A stretch of DNA of 64,000 nucleotides from Erythrobacter sp. SG61-1L. Lineage in GTDB: Bacteria; Pseudomonadota; Alphaproteobacteria; Sphingomonadales; Sphingomonadaceae. Below the pieces are notes generated by a model that had not been told where the DNA came from, ran no database searches, and saw nothing but the letters and a program-made list of their open reading frames with translations. Made by a program: the position numbers and the translations under genes. Positions within the stretch are counted from its first letter, which is position 1, and the number at the start of each line of letters is the position of its first letter. The stretch covers positions 2,318,861 through 2,382,860 of the forward strand of contig NZ_JXQC01000003.1 in NCBI RefSeq assembly GCF_001305965.1, in the 5' to 3' direction. Of this stretch, positions 9,714-18,356 are shown one piece after another.

Positions 9714-9743
9714 CGCGCGAGGCCCCGGTTTCGCGCGTTTTTT
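9714..9743 (+). terminator. Rho-independent terminator after the monooxygenase
   Basis: The stem CGCGCGA/TCGCGCG has a 10-base GC-rich loop and is followed by six T residues. It lies 29 bases after the monooxygenase stop. Confidence 0.8.
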
Positions 9744-9815
9744 GTTTGCGTACTGCCTCTTCCTATCGCTCACAAACCTCGCCCGGCCACTCCGGGCGCC
9801 TCCTGATTGCCCCGA

Positions 9816-9850
9816 TTGACGTTTTATGAATATGTATTCATATTCATATT
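9816..9850 (+). promoter_or_regulatory. Promoter with overlapping palindromic operator upstream of TonB receptor 2
   Basis: TTGACG (9816-9821) and CATATT (9839-9844) are separated by 17 bases, close to the sigma-70 consensus. The spacer holds a perfect inverted repeat, ATGAATA-TG-TATTCAT (9826-9841), followed by a partial direct copy (ATTCATATT). This AT-rich block stands out from the GC-rich surroundings. A repressor bound here would block polymerase. The cognate regulator is not identified. Confidence 0.6.
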
Positions 9851-9959
9851 AGCGAGCGATGCTTCGGAGAACCACGGCAGGCTCGCCGCCCGCAAGGGCG
9901 ATGGGGATCGGAGCCGGCGCACGGGACGCACCGGCCCACAGGATTGGGAGGGAATTTCA

Positions 9960-12900
9960 ATGAACCGGAAGACGCATTTTGCTGCCCGCATGGCCTTGCG
10001 CGGCATGTTTGCATGTGGCGCCAGCGCGGCAGCCATGACCATGGGGGCGACCGTCGCTCTCGCCCAGGACGATACGGCAAGCGAGGAACAACCAACTATC
10101 GTGGTGACAGGCTCTCGCCTGGTCACCAACGGAATGGACACACCCGTTCCCGTCACTGCCGTGCAGGCCGAGGAACTGGAGGCCATGGACCCCAGTTCGC
10201 TAATCGCCTCGGTCAGCCAGTTGCCGCAATTCTATGCCAACCAGACACCGGGCAATGCGGCCTTCTTCACCCGTTCGGGCACCGGCACGCTCAATCTGCG
10301 CGGGCTTGGCGTCAACCGGACACTGACACTGCTTAACGGCCGCCGTTTTCCTTCGTCGAGCGCATTTGGCGGAGTGGACATCAATGTCTTCCCCGAAGCG
10401 ATGATCAAGGGGATCGAGACCGTGACCGGCGGCGCGTCGGCCGCTTACGGCACCGATGCCGTGGCCGGCGTGACCAACTTCCTGCTCGATACCGATTTCA
10501 CCGGGGTCCAGTTGGACCTGCAAGGCGGCATAACCTCACGCGGGGACAATGAGAATTACGAAGGCAAGCTGGCCTGGGGCACCAATCTGGGCGACCGTGG
10601 CCATCTGCTCGTCGCCGCGTCCTATGCCAAGACCGAAGGCGTCCACTCCTATGAAGGGCGCGACTGGTACAATGCGACCGGCGCGCTGCAGATCAACGGC
10701 GTGTGGACCGACTATGCCAATGTGCGATCCATGCATGGCAGTTTTGACGGCATCATCTCTTCCGCCAGCCCCTTGCTCAATGGCCTGCAGTTCAGTGCGA
10801 ACGGCACCACATCACCCTTCGTGCCCGGATCGGTTTCGACCGGGGCAATCGGCACCAGCGGCGCGCGCAGCGTGGGCGGCAGCGGCGACGACATCGGCGG
10901 CGGCGAAGTCAACACGCTCTATCCCGATACCGACCGCTATTCGATCTTCGCCTATGGCGATTACGAGTTGAGCGACAACTTCAAGGTCTTCGCCCAATAT
11001 GTCCGCGGCTACAATCGCCAGTGGCAGCACAGCTTCCCGCGCGGTTATTTCCTGGGCAATCCGCAGGGCACGATCACGATCTTCAAGGACAATGCGTTCC
11101 TGCCGGAAAACATCCGCGACATCATGAACGACAATAACATCGCTTCGTTCAATCTCCGCCGGGTGGGCAGCATCGAGGACATCGGCCAGTCCTATTGGGA
11201 AGACCGGGTGACGCAGAATGTCGGCACCGCAGGCTTCGAGGCCGAGATCGGCGGAGATGGCTTCCTGTCGGGATGGACGGTCGAAGGCTTCTATCAATAT
11301 GGCCATTCACGGCGCGTGTGGGACCAGTACACCATCCGGCTTGACCGTATCTATGCCGCCCTCGATGCGGTGGATGATGGCACCGGCAATATCGTCTGCC
11401 GTGTGTCGCTCGATCCCGAAGGCGCTGCGGCGTTCCCGGGTTGCGCACCGCTCAACCTGTTCGGCCGGGGCAATGCCTCGGCAGAAGCAATCGACTATGT
11501 GCTGGGCAACGACGTCGGCGTGCACGTGGATACGCCGCTCTATTTCGCAAACCTCGGTTATACGGGCGAGACGCTGTCTTATGACTCCGTGGCGCCGAAG
11601 CGGAACATTACGACGTTCGAGCAGCATTTTGCTGAAGTTTCCGCACGTGGCGCATTGTTCGATAATTGGGCTGGCCCGGTCTCGCTCGCGCTGGGGGCTT
11701 CCTATCGCGAGGAATCGATCCGGCAGGTGGTGCAGGACACCACCAACCGCACATCGGACTTCGACACCAAGCCGTACACCGTTGTGAAGTGTGACAGCGC
11801 CGCTCTTGGCCTGCGCGGCGTGCCGGTGGGTGATTGCGCAAACAATGCCGTGGGCTTCCAGTTCTCCAAGGTTTCCAACATCCAAGGTGCAACCAAGGTG
11901 AAGGAAGCCTTTGCCGAAATGCTGTTCCCGCTGGTGAGCGATCAGCCCTGGATGCAGTCGGCAGCCATCAACGCGGCGGGTCGCTGGGCGAATTATTCGG
12001 GCGCGGGGGACATCTGGGCCTACAAGGTGGGCCTCGATCTGACCTTCTCCGACGCGTTCCGCCTGCGCGGTACCTATTCCCGCGACGTGCGCGCCGGCAA
12101 TCTTTCAGAACGCTTCGACAAGACCGGCGGCGCGGCCAGCGTGGACGATCCACGCACGCCCGCACAGGAATCGATCTCCATCACCACCTTCAGCGGCGGC
12201 AATCCGAACATCAAGCCGGAGAAGGCCGACACACTGACCATTGGTGGCGTGTTCCAGCCAGGCTTCCTTCCGGGCTTCTCCGCATCGGTTGACTGGTATC
12301 AGGTGAAGATCAAGGACGCGATCGGGCGGGTAGGCCTGAACGAAGTGCTGCGCCGCTGCCTGGTGGATAACGAGGCTCAGTTCTGCGACCTTGTGACGCT
12401 GGTGAACGACGTGCCGACCAATGTGGGGGACCAATATGTCAACGTCGCCCAGTCCAAGGTGGAAGGGATAGATGCCGAGATCGGGTATCGCAGCAAGCTG
12501 AAGCTGTTCGGCGGGGATGAATCAATTTCCGCACGCATCTTCGCCGCCTGGCTGCTGGACCGCAGCGACACCGGCGCAACCGGAACCGTCACCCGGTTCG
12601 ACGGGGTCACCGGCCTTTCCCCAGATACGGCGGCGGCAGGCCTGTTCCCCAAGTTCAAGGCGACCGGCAATGTCACATATCGGAACGGTCCGTTCACCGG
12701 CTTCCTGCAGGGCCGCCTGATCGGATCGGGCGTACGCACCTATCTGATCGGCGGTGCCGATGCCGTGGAAGGCGCCAATATCGCGGACAATTCCGTGCCC
12801 GCGATCTTCTATCTCGATGCGCGGCTCAGCTATGATTTCGATGTGGGCGGCACCGAAATACAGGCCTTCGTTTCAGCCACCAACCTGCTCGACAAGGATC

Positions 12901-13016
12901 CGCCCACCACGGGCGCCTTCCCCGTCAGCCTGGGCGGTTATGCCGTGCAGACCAATGCCAGCATGTTCGACGTTCTGGGCCGCCGCTTCACCGTGGGGGT
13001 CAAGCTGAAGATGTAA
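9960..13016 (+). CDS. TonB-dependent receptor 2
   Basis: A 1018-residue outer-membrane receptor. After a long signal peptide (to about residue 38, ...ATVALAQ) comes 'EEQPTIVVTGSRL', the hallmark N-terminus of sphingomonad receptors. The plug follows, including 'LNLRGLGVNRTLTLLNGRR' and 'IETVTGGASAAYGTDAVAG'. The barrel ends in 'GRRFTVGVKLKM'. The ATG at 9960 sits behind GGGAGGGA. It lies about 275 bases after the monooxygenase and has its own promoter. Ligand unknown. The neighbourhood of ketone-degrading genes makes a hydrophobic catabolic substrate plausible. Confidence 0.93.
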   Translation: MNRKTHFAARMALRGMFACGASAAAMTMGATVALAQDDTASEEQPTIVVTGSRLVTNGMDTPVPVTAVQAEELEAMDPSSLIASVSQLPQFYANQTPGNAAFFTRSGTGTLNLRGLGVNRTLTLLNGRRFPSSSAFGGVDINVFPEAMIKGIETVTGGASAAYGTDAVAGVTNFLLDTDFTGVQLDLQGGITSRGDNENYEGKLAWGTNLGDRGHLLVAASYAKTEGVHSYEGRDWYNATGALQINGVWTDYANVRSMHGSFDGIISSASPLLNGLQFSANGTTSPFVPGSVSTGAIGTSGARSVGGSGDDIGGGEVNTLYPDTDRYSIFAYGDYELSDNFKVFAQYVRGYNRQWQHSFPRGYFLGNPQGTITIFKDNAFLPENIRDIMNDNNIASFNLRRVGSIEDIGQSYWEDRVTQNVGTAGFEAEIGGDGFLSGWTVEGFYQYGHSRRVWDQYTIRLDRIYAALDAVDDGTGNIVCRVSLDPEGAAAFPGCAPLNLFGRGNASAEAIDYVLGNDVGVHVDTPLYFANLGYTGETLSYDSVAPKRNITTFEQHFAEVSARGALFDNWAGPVSLALGASYREESIRQVVQDTTNRTSDFDTKPYTVVKCDSAALGLRGVPVGDCANNAVGFQFSKVSNIQGATKVKEAFAEMLFPLVSDQPWMQSAAINAAGRWANYSGAGDIWAYKVGLDLTFSDAFRLRGTYSRDVRAGNLSERFDKTGGAASVDDPRTPAQESISITTFSGGNPNIKPEKADTLTIGGVFQPGFLPGFSASVDWYQVKIKDAIGRVGLNEVLRRCLVDNEAQFCDLVTLVNDVPTNVGDQYVNVAQSKVEGIDAEIGYRSKLKLFGGDESISARIFAAWLLDRSDTGATGTVTRFDGVTGLSPDTAAAGLFPKFKATGNVTYRNGPFTGFLQGRLIGSGVRTYLIGGADAVEGANIADNSVPAIFYLDARLSYDFDVGGTEIQAFVSATNLLDKDPPTTGAFPVSLGGYAVQTNASMFDVLGRRFTVGVKLKM

Positions 13017-13030
13017 ACTCTCCAGTGCCT

Positions 13031-13087
13031 TGCCCGGAAACGGGCATGGCGTTCGGGGGCGGATGGCAACATCCGCCCCACCCTTTT
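13031..13087 (+). terminator. Tandem hairpins, probable terminator of TonB receptor 2
   Basis: The first hairpin is TGCCCG-GAAA-CGGGCA (13031-13046). The second is a perfect 10-bp stem GGGGCGGATG-GCAA-CATCCGCCCC (13056-13079) with a GNRA loop, followed by ACCCTTTT. The second is the better terminator. Confidence 0.7.
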
Positions 13088-13187
13088 GCGCTGGATCATT
13101 CCTTTGTCATTGCCGCCGGCTACTGTAGTGTTTCGGAAAGGCGTTTCCCCGATCGGAGCGCTATGGCAGTTCGGGAGTGCGGCAGTC

Positions 13188-14006
13188 ATGAAATCGGTAC
13201 TCGTACAGATCAATCGCGACACCGGGCAGGAAGCCCGTTTTCAAGTCGCGCTGGACATCGTGCGCCACTTCGAAGGGCACCTCAGCTGCCTGCAGGTGGC
13301 ACAGGTGGAGGCCTTCGCCGCGCTCGACCCCTATGGCGTGGGCCACATGCTGTCCGAAACCATCTCCATCGTGCGCGAAGCGGAAGAGGCGGAGAAGAAA
13401 TCCTTCGAAACCCGCCTGAAGAACGAAGGCGTCAGCTGGGACTGGATCAGCGAAACCGGCGATCCTTCCCGCATGATCGTAGATCATAGCTGGCTGTCCG
13501 ATCTGGTGGTGGTCAGCGCCCCTTCCGGGGATTGGCTGCCCCGGATCGATGCCCCGCCGACTGCCGCCGAAGTGCTGGTGCGCAGCCGCGCGCCCGTGCT
13601 GGTAGTACCCGACGCTTGCCGCGGGATCGATTGTGAAGCCCCGATTGCCATTGCGTGGAATGGATCACCTGAATCCTGCGCCGCAATTCGTGGCGCGCTG
13701 CCCCTGCTGCGCAATGCCGGTTCGGTCTGCCTGCTCAATGCCGCCCTGCCCGAAGGCGATTACGACCTCCCGCCGACCGAAGCCGCCACCTATCTCTCGC
13801 GTCACGGCGTGGCCTGCGAACTGGTGGAACTCCACCCCGGCGCCGGTCCGATCACCGATGCCGTGCTGGAAGCGGCAGAGGCACGCAAGGCAGGCATGCT
13901 GGTGATGGGCGCCTATGGCCATTCCCGCCTGCGCGAAAACATCCTTGGCGGGGTGACGCGCGGCATGTTGCAGAAGGCCCGGCTTCCGCTGCTTCTGGCG
14001 CATTGA
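13188..14006 (+). CDS. Universal stress protein, tandem UspA domains
   Basis: A 272-residue cytoplasmic protein with two Usp folds. The first half (about 1-140) is degenerate. The second half ends with 'GAYGHSRLRENILGGVTRGML', the G-2x-G-9x-G-S/T ATP-binding pattern of UspA, followed by a beta strand 'LPLLLAH'. The start chosen is the ATG giving MKSVLVQIN, which matches the usual first beta strand. An upstream extension looks non-coding. It is monocistronic between hairpins on both sides. Such proteins act in stress or energy sensing; no specific partner is evident. Confidence 0.9.
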   Translation: MKSVLVQINRDTGQEARFQVALDIVRHFEGHLSCLQVAQVEAFAALDPYGVGHMLSETISIVREAEEAEKKSFETRLKNEGVSWDWISETGDPSRMIVDHSWLSDLVVVSAPSGDWLPRIDAPPTAAEVLVRSRAPVLVVPDACRGIDCEAPIAIAWNGSPESCAAIRGALPLLRNAGSVCLLNAALPEGDYDLPPTEAATYLSRHGVACELVELHPGAGPITDAVLEAAEARKAGMLVMGAYGHSRLRENILGGVTRGMLQKARLPLLLAH

Positions 14007-14010
14007 CCGC

Positions 14011-14035
14011 CTGGGCAGCTGCAGCGGCTGCCCAG
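14011..14035 (+). terminator. Hairpin after the Usp gene
   Basis: A perfect 9-bp stem CTGGGCAGC/GCTGCCCAG with a 7-base loop sits 4 bases after the Usp stop. There is no T tract, so it may stabilise the 3' end or terminate only weakly. Confidence 0.45.
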
Positions 14036-14184
14036 ACTTCGCCGGGAGTTGCGCTGGCGCGCGCGCCAAAAACTTAGCGTTCTATATGTTTACATTTCAC
14101 CTATCGTGCCTCTAGACACTGTCTGGAACCGATGGCCCATGCGGCCTTTCGGAAAGACAGAATTGCCGGGGGAGAGGCACGAAA

Positions 14185-16143
14185 ATGCGGATTCGGATTT
14201 CACTGGCGCTGGGCGCTGCCTGCCTTGCCATCGGCTCGCCGGCGATGTCGGGCGAGGATCTGACCAAGCCGGCCGATTGGCCGCGCTATGCGCGCGACAT
14301 GGGCGGCACCCGGTTCTCGCCGCTGGACCAGATCAATACCGGCAATGTGAAGGATCTGCAGCAAGTTTGGACCTATCGCCTGCGCCCGCAGGGCGGCGCC
14401 GGGCTGCTGGGTGGCAGCGTGCCGATCGTGATCGACAACGTCCTCTACATGCCGCTGGGCGATGCGGTGGTGGCGCTGGAAGCTGATAGCGGAAAGGAAA
14501 TCTGGCGGCACAAGGCCGAAGGCGGGCTGGTGCGCCGCGCGGTCAGCTACTGGCCCGGCGAAGGCAGGATCAAGCCGCGCATCTTCTATTCCACCGGCGA
14601 TGCAATCTGGGCCTTGTCGGCAAAGACCGGCGAGGTCGATACGTCTTATGGCGACGGCGGCAAGTCGGCCATCGATGGCACGCCCTATTCCTATCCGCCT
14701 TCGGTCTACAAGAACGTGCTGGTGATCGGCGCGAACACTGCCGAGGATTCCAAGGGGCCGGCGGGCGACAGCCGCGCCTATGACGCGCGCACCGGCAAGA
14801 AATTGTGGCAGTTCCATACCGTGCCCCAACCCGGCGAAGTGGGCCACGAAACCTGGCTGGACGATGGGTGGAAGGAACGCTCCGGCACCAATATGTGGGT
14901 GTGGTACACCACTTACGATCCCAAGACGAACCTGCTGTATATGACCATCGGCGGACCCAGCCCGAACTATTACGGGGGTGACCGTCCGGGCAGCAATCTG
15001 TTCGGCAATTCGCTGGTCGCGGTGGACCTCGATACGGGCGAATATCGCTGGCACTTCCAGACCATCCATCACGATCTGTGGGACTGGGATCTGCCCGCCC
15101 CGCCGGTGCTGTTCGACGTGGTTAAAGATGGCAAGACCATCCCGGCCCTTGCCGAAACCGGCAAGCCGGGGCTGATGTATATCCTGAACCGCGAAACGGG
15201 CGAGCCGATCCACGGCGTGAACGAACATTTCGTGGCCGCCGCCAATGTGCCGGGCGAATGGTATTCGCCCACTCAGCCGATCCCGGTGAAGCCCGAGCCG
15301 CTGAACCGCGTGCGCTGGACGCCCGACGATGTGGTGACCGAAGCCGACACCAATGCGGAACATGTGGCGGCCTGCCACAAGCTCCTCGACTCTTACGGCG
15401 GCACCTTCTTCAACTCCGGCCCCTTCACGCCCTTCTTCCTGCATGAGGAAGGCGACCCCCCCCGCGCCTCGATCAACATGCCGCATAATGGCGGCTCGGT
15501 CTGGGGCGGCAGCGCGGCGGACCCGCACAAGGGGATCGTCTATATCAACACCAGCGAGGGCGGCTCGATCGGCTGGATCGAGAAGCGCGATCCCAAGGGC
15601 GATTACGGCCGGGGGACGACCACCTCCAGCCAGCCCTACGATCGCGGCAGCCTGACCGGGCCGGGCGCCTATTCCGGCTTCATGGCCAGCTTCACCAATG
15701 CGGATGGCCGCAAGGTCACTCTGCCCTGCTTCAAGCCGCCATGGGGCCGCCTGCTGGCGGTTGACGGCAATACGGGCGATATTCTGTGGGCCAGCAAGCT
15801 GGGGATCACGGAAGACCTGCCGAAGGAAAAACAGGATACCGGCGCCAATAACGGTTCTGGCGGGCCGATTGCCACGGCTGGCGGGCTGGTGTTCATCGGC
15901 GCCACGTCCGACCGCTATTTCCGTGCCTTCGATGCCGCCAATGGCGAAATACTGTGGGAGCAGCAGCTCGATTACGCGCCGCTTACCGTTCCCGTCACCT
16001 ATCAAGGCAAGGACGGGCGCCAATATGTGGCGGTGATGGCCAGCGGATCGAGCCTGGCCCCGGCGGCGCGCACGCCGGAAGGCCGACCGGCCAATAATGA
16101 ATCCCTCGTCGTCTTCGCGCTTCCCGGCCAGAAGGCCAAGTGA
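14185..16143 (+). CDS. PQQ-dependent dehydrogenase 1 (membrane glucose/quinate dehydrogenase-like, no haem domain)
   Basis: A 652-residue periplasmic quinoprotein with an eight-bladed propeller. The signal peptide is at 1-23. Blade motifs of the A-x-D-x-x-(S/T)-G-K-x-x-W type recur ('ALEADSGKEIW', 'DARTGKKLW', 'DAANGEILW'). The active-site block 'HHDLWDWDLPAPP' resembles the HHDLWD segment of E. coli membrane glucose dehydrogenase. No CxxCH haem motif and no N-terminal membrane bundle is present, so it needs a separate electron acceptor. A GGGGGAGAGG ribosome site precedes the ATG. The upstream 180 bases contain a 14-bp palindrome (14056-14069) and an inverted repeat (14114-14124). Substrate unknown. 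Confidence 0.9.
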   Translation: MRIRISLALGAACLAIGSPAMSGEDLTKPADWPRYARDMGGTRFSPLDQINTGNVKDLQQVWTYRLRPQGGAGLLGGSVPIVIDNVLYMPLGDAVVALEADSGKEIWRHKAEGGLVRRAVSYWPGEGRIKPRIFYSTGDAIWALSAKTGEVDTSYGDGGKSAIDGTPYSYPPSVYKNVLVIGANTAEDSKGPAGDSRAYDARTGKKLWQFHTVPQPGEVGHETWLDDGWKERSGTNMWVWYTTYDPKTNLLYMTIGGPSPNYYGGDRPGSNLFGNSLVAVDLDTGEYRWHFQTIHHDLWDWDLPAPPVLFDVVKDGKTIPALAETGKPGLMYILNRETGEPIHGVNEHFVAAANVPGEWYSPTQPIPVKPEPLNRVRWTPDDVVTEADTNAEHVAACHKLLDSYGGTFFNSGPFTPFFLHEEGDPPRASINMPHNGGSVWGGSAADPHKGIVYINTSEGGSIGWIEKRDPKGDYGRGTTTSSQPYDRGSLTGPGAYSGFMASFTNADGRKVTLPCFKPPWGRLLAVDGNTGDILWASKLGITEDLPKEKQDTGANNGSGGPIATAGGLVFIGATSDRYFRAFDAANGEILWEQQLDYAPLTVPVTYQGKDGRQYVAVMASGSSLAPAARTPEGRPANNESLVVFALPGQKAK

Positions 16144-16180
16144 AGACAAGGCGAGCAAAAGAATGAACGGAGAGGCACGA

Positions 16181-17200
16181 ATGCTCAGAAAATCCGCCTT
16201 CGCCCTTGCGGCAGGCATGTTCGCCATCGCGGGATGCACCGCCTCAGCCCAGACCGGCTCGGCACCCGCATCCACACCTGCGCCGGGCACCGTCACCACG
16301 CCCGAAGGCGCGCTGATGAGCGTCCATCCCGATCTGGCCTACAAGCCGGGCGAGCTGACGCAGGAACAGCTGATGAGCTCCACGCGTGACCTGATGGCGA
16401 TGGATGCCATGAATGTATTCCGCCGCTTCCCGAACGGCATGACGCAGGAAATGGTGAAGTTCTATGTCGAGGGGCTGGCGCTGCGCTCGCTCAATCCGAT
16501 CCAGCTCACTTCCACCCAGCAGATGATCCTGACCGGCGTGGGCAAGGCACAGATCAAGCTTTCCGCCGGACAACAGGGCAATCGGAAATATAATCTGGAA
16601 GGCGGCGTAAAGGGCGGCACCGGCATCCGCTATTTCTCGCTGAGCTATCCTGACAAGCAGGCCGTGATCGAACGGTTCAAGGCGGCGGGCCTTGCAGCAC
16701 CTGCCTTTGTCGATCAGGGCAACGGGACACTGGCCGCGCTGGTCACCGATCCGGGCGGCTTTCCGATCCAGATCGTCATCCGCCCCGGCGCCAAGGATGG
16801 ATCGAACGATGGCGTGGGCGTGGGCATCAGCGTCTCCGATCTGGAGAAGAGCCGCGCCTTCTATCGTGAATTCGTTGGGCTGGACGAACTGGCCCCGGTT
16901 ACGGACAAACTGCTGGGCCTGACGCTCTATCCCTATCGCAACGGGGAAACGACCCTGTACCTCTATCACGCGGGCGATAATCTGCCGCAGGATAATGGCA
17001 GCGCGGGCATCCAGTATGTGGTGAAGGATTCCCCCATGGCCAATGCCAAGGCGCAGGCGCGCGGGATTGCGGTGGAAACGCCGCTGAACAAGCTCAACGG
17101 CTTCGATCTCATCACCGTCTGGCTCAACGATCCGGACGGGGTGACAAATTACTACGCCCAGGTCGGCCCCAATTCGCGGACCGCACAGGGCCGGAACTGA
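16181..17200 (+). CDS. VOC-family lipoprotein (two glyoxalase-like modules)
   Basis: A 339-residue putative lipoprotein. The signal ends in the lipobox FAIAGC (Cys about residue 19), and the residue after Cys is Thr, consistent with outer-membrane sorting. Residues about 145-205 and 215-330 form two beta-alpha-beta-beta-beta modules of the vicinal-oxygen-chelate fold ('IRYFSLSYPDKQAVIERFKAAG' and 'VGVGISVSDLEKSRAFYREFVG'). I chose the ATG at 16181, with GGAGAGG 6 bases upstream; an ATG at 16163 is in frame. The start lies 37 bases after the PQQ dehydrogenase stop, suggesting one transcript. A secreted VOC protein paired with a quinoprotein is unusual. Enzymatic versus binding role is unclear. 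Confidence 0.8.
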   Translation: MLRKSAFALAAGMFAIAGCTASAQTGSAPASTPAPGTVTTPEGALMSVHPDLAYKPGELTQEQLMSSTRDLMAMDAMNVFRRFPNGMTQEMVKFYVEGLALRSLNPIQLTSTQQMILTGVGKAQIKLSAGQQGNRKYNLEGGVKGGTGIRYFSLSYPDKQAVIERFKAAGLAAPAFVDQGNGTLAALVTDPGGFPIQIVIRPGAKDGSNDGVGVGISVSDLEKSRAFYREFVGLDELAPVTDKLLGLTLYPYRNGETTLYLYHAGDNLPQDNGSAGIQYVVKDSPMANAKAQARGIAVETPLNKLNGFDLITVWLNDPDGVTNYYAQVGPNSRTAQGRN

Positions 17201-17204
17201 CGCA

Positions 17205-17231
17205 AAAAGCCCCGCCAGTGGCGGGGCTTTT
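17205..17231. terminator. Bidirectional terminator between VOC lipoprotein and cytochrome c
   Basis: A perfect 12-bp stem AAAAGCCCCGCC/GGCGGGGCTTTT with a 3-base loop. A and T runs on both sides let it work for the VOC gene on plus and the convergent cytochrome gene on minus. Confidence 0.9.
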
Positions 17232-17278
17232 CAGTCTGGCGCTGGCCGGGCGGTGCCGAAGCACTCGTCCGCTGCAGC

Positions 17279-17647
17279 TTACTTGTTCGATTCAGCCGAA
17301 ATGTAGGTCGCCAGCTGGTCGATTTCCTCGTCGGTCAGCATGCCGCCGAAGCTGGGCATGGCGCCCTGCCCGTTGGTAACGCGGCCCAGGACGAATTCCT
17401 TGGTCAGCTTGGTGCCGTCCAGCTTGGGGCCGACATGGCCAGTACCGCCGGCATCCTTGAGCTCGTGGCAGCTGCCGCAGGACCAGTCGTTGAACAACTG
17501 GCGGCCCTTTTCGGCCACGGCGGTTGCTTCGTCGTTCGCCTTGGCCTGACCGGCCTGCATCATGCTGCCGGAAATCGCCGCGACAGCCAGCGCAAGCGAA
17601 GCCATGCCCATTCCGGCGAGCTTGCGATTCGAAACTTTGTCACCCAT
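17279..17647 (-). CDS. Class I cytochrome c (small, secreted)
   Basis: A 122-residue protein with an N-terminal signal/anchor hydrophobic segment (about residues 10-32) and one haem site 'WSCGSCHEL' (CxxCH). The distal methionine ligand is in 'GAMPSFGGML', followed by the C-terminal helix 'DEEIDQLATYIS'. This is a c5/c551/c552-like electron carrier. It could take electrons from the haem-free PQQ dehydrogenases nearby, which is inference from location. I used ATG at 17647 (MGDKVSNRK); longer in-frame starts lack a signal-like N-terminus. It is divergent from the c'-type cytochrome lipoprotein. Confidence 0.88.
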   Translation of the reverse strand: MGDKVSNRKLAGMGMASLALAVAAISGSMMQAGQAKANDEATAVAEKGRQLFNDWSCGSCHELKDAGGTGHVGPKLDGTKLTKEFVLGRVTNGQGAMPSFGGMLTDEEIDQLATYISAESNK

Positions 17648-17873
17648 TTCTACCGATCCCAATCTATTACGCAGGTGCAGAAAGCCGCCTTCCAGGCGGA
17701 TGTGCCCCACTATTCCAACTGAATTGCGTGTCAAGCAAAGTCCGGACAAAATCATCAATCGGGCAGATGACATTGACCGATGCTTAACGGCAGGATTGGC
17801 AATTTGTCAGGATAATGCAAGCTTGCGCCGCAAGGGATAGGGCAGCTACACGGCCGAATCCGGGGAGAAGGAC

Positions 17874-18350
17874 ATGATCAAGAATTCTATCGTCGCGCTG
17901 GCCGGGCTGGCGCTGCTGTCGGGCTGCGGCGCGAAAGAGCCGGAAATGGCTTCCGTGCGCGACCTGATGAAGGACGAAGTGCAGCCGACCGCCGAGATCT
18001 TCTGGAACTCCGCCGGTGCTGTTTCAGATGAAAACGGCACCCGCGACCTGACGCCCACGACCGACGAAGGCTGGCAGAAGACACACGATGCCGCCACAAA
18101 GCTTGGCGAACTCGGCAAGAAGCTGATGGAGCCGCAATATTCCAAGGATCGCGGCGAAGCTTGGATGCGCCTGTCGCAGGGCCTGATCGACGTCAGCAAG
18201 CTGGCCGAACAGGCAGCGGCGGACAAGAGCGGCGACAAGGTGTTCGAAGTGGGCGGCACGATCTACGACGTATGCACCGCCTGCCATCAGGCCTATCCGC
18301 AAAGCGAAGCTCCCGCCGCGGAAGGTGAAGGCGAAAGCGCCGCCGGGTAA
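17874..18350 (+). CDS. Cytochrome c' / c556-like lipoprotein
   Basis: A 158-residue lipoprotein: the signal ends in LLSGC (Cys18), then a four-helix-like body with the haem motif 'VCTACHQAYP' (CxxCH) near the C-terminus, the position typical of class II cytochromes c. An acidic Glu/Ala-rich tail follows (about residues 143-158). A weak GGGGAGAAGG ribosome site precedes ATG. The HupE-like gene starts 6 bases later, so they form an operon. It could be the membrane-tethered acceptor for the quinoproteins or a gas/redox sensor. The function is not proven. Confidence 0.82.
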   Translation: MIKNSIVALAGLALLSGCGAKEPEMASVRDLMKDEVQPTAEIFWNSAGAVSDENGTRDLTPTTDEGWQKTHDAATKLGELGKKLMEPQYSKDRGEAWMRLSQGLIDVSKLAEQAAADKSGDKVFEVGGTIYDVCTACHQAYPQSEAPAAEGEGESAAG

Positions 18351-18356
18351 GCTGGC

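Noticed and set aside
14056-14069. 14-base palindrome TGGCGCGCGCGCCA upstream of PQQ dehydrogenase 1.
   Set aside because: A low-complexity CG run that is self-complementary by composition; not a convincing operator.
14200-16299. A 699-codon minus-strand frame opposite PQQ dehydrogenase 1 (similar ones exist opposite the other two).
   Set aside because: No domain, no ribosome site, His/Ala/Arg-rich; a shadow of the propeller gene.
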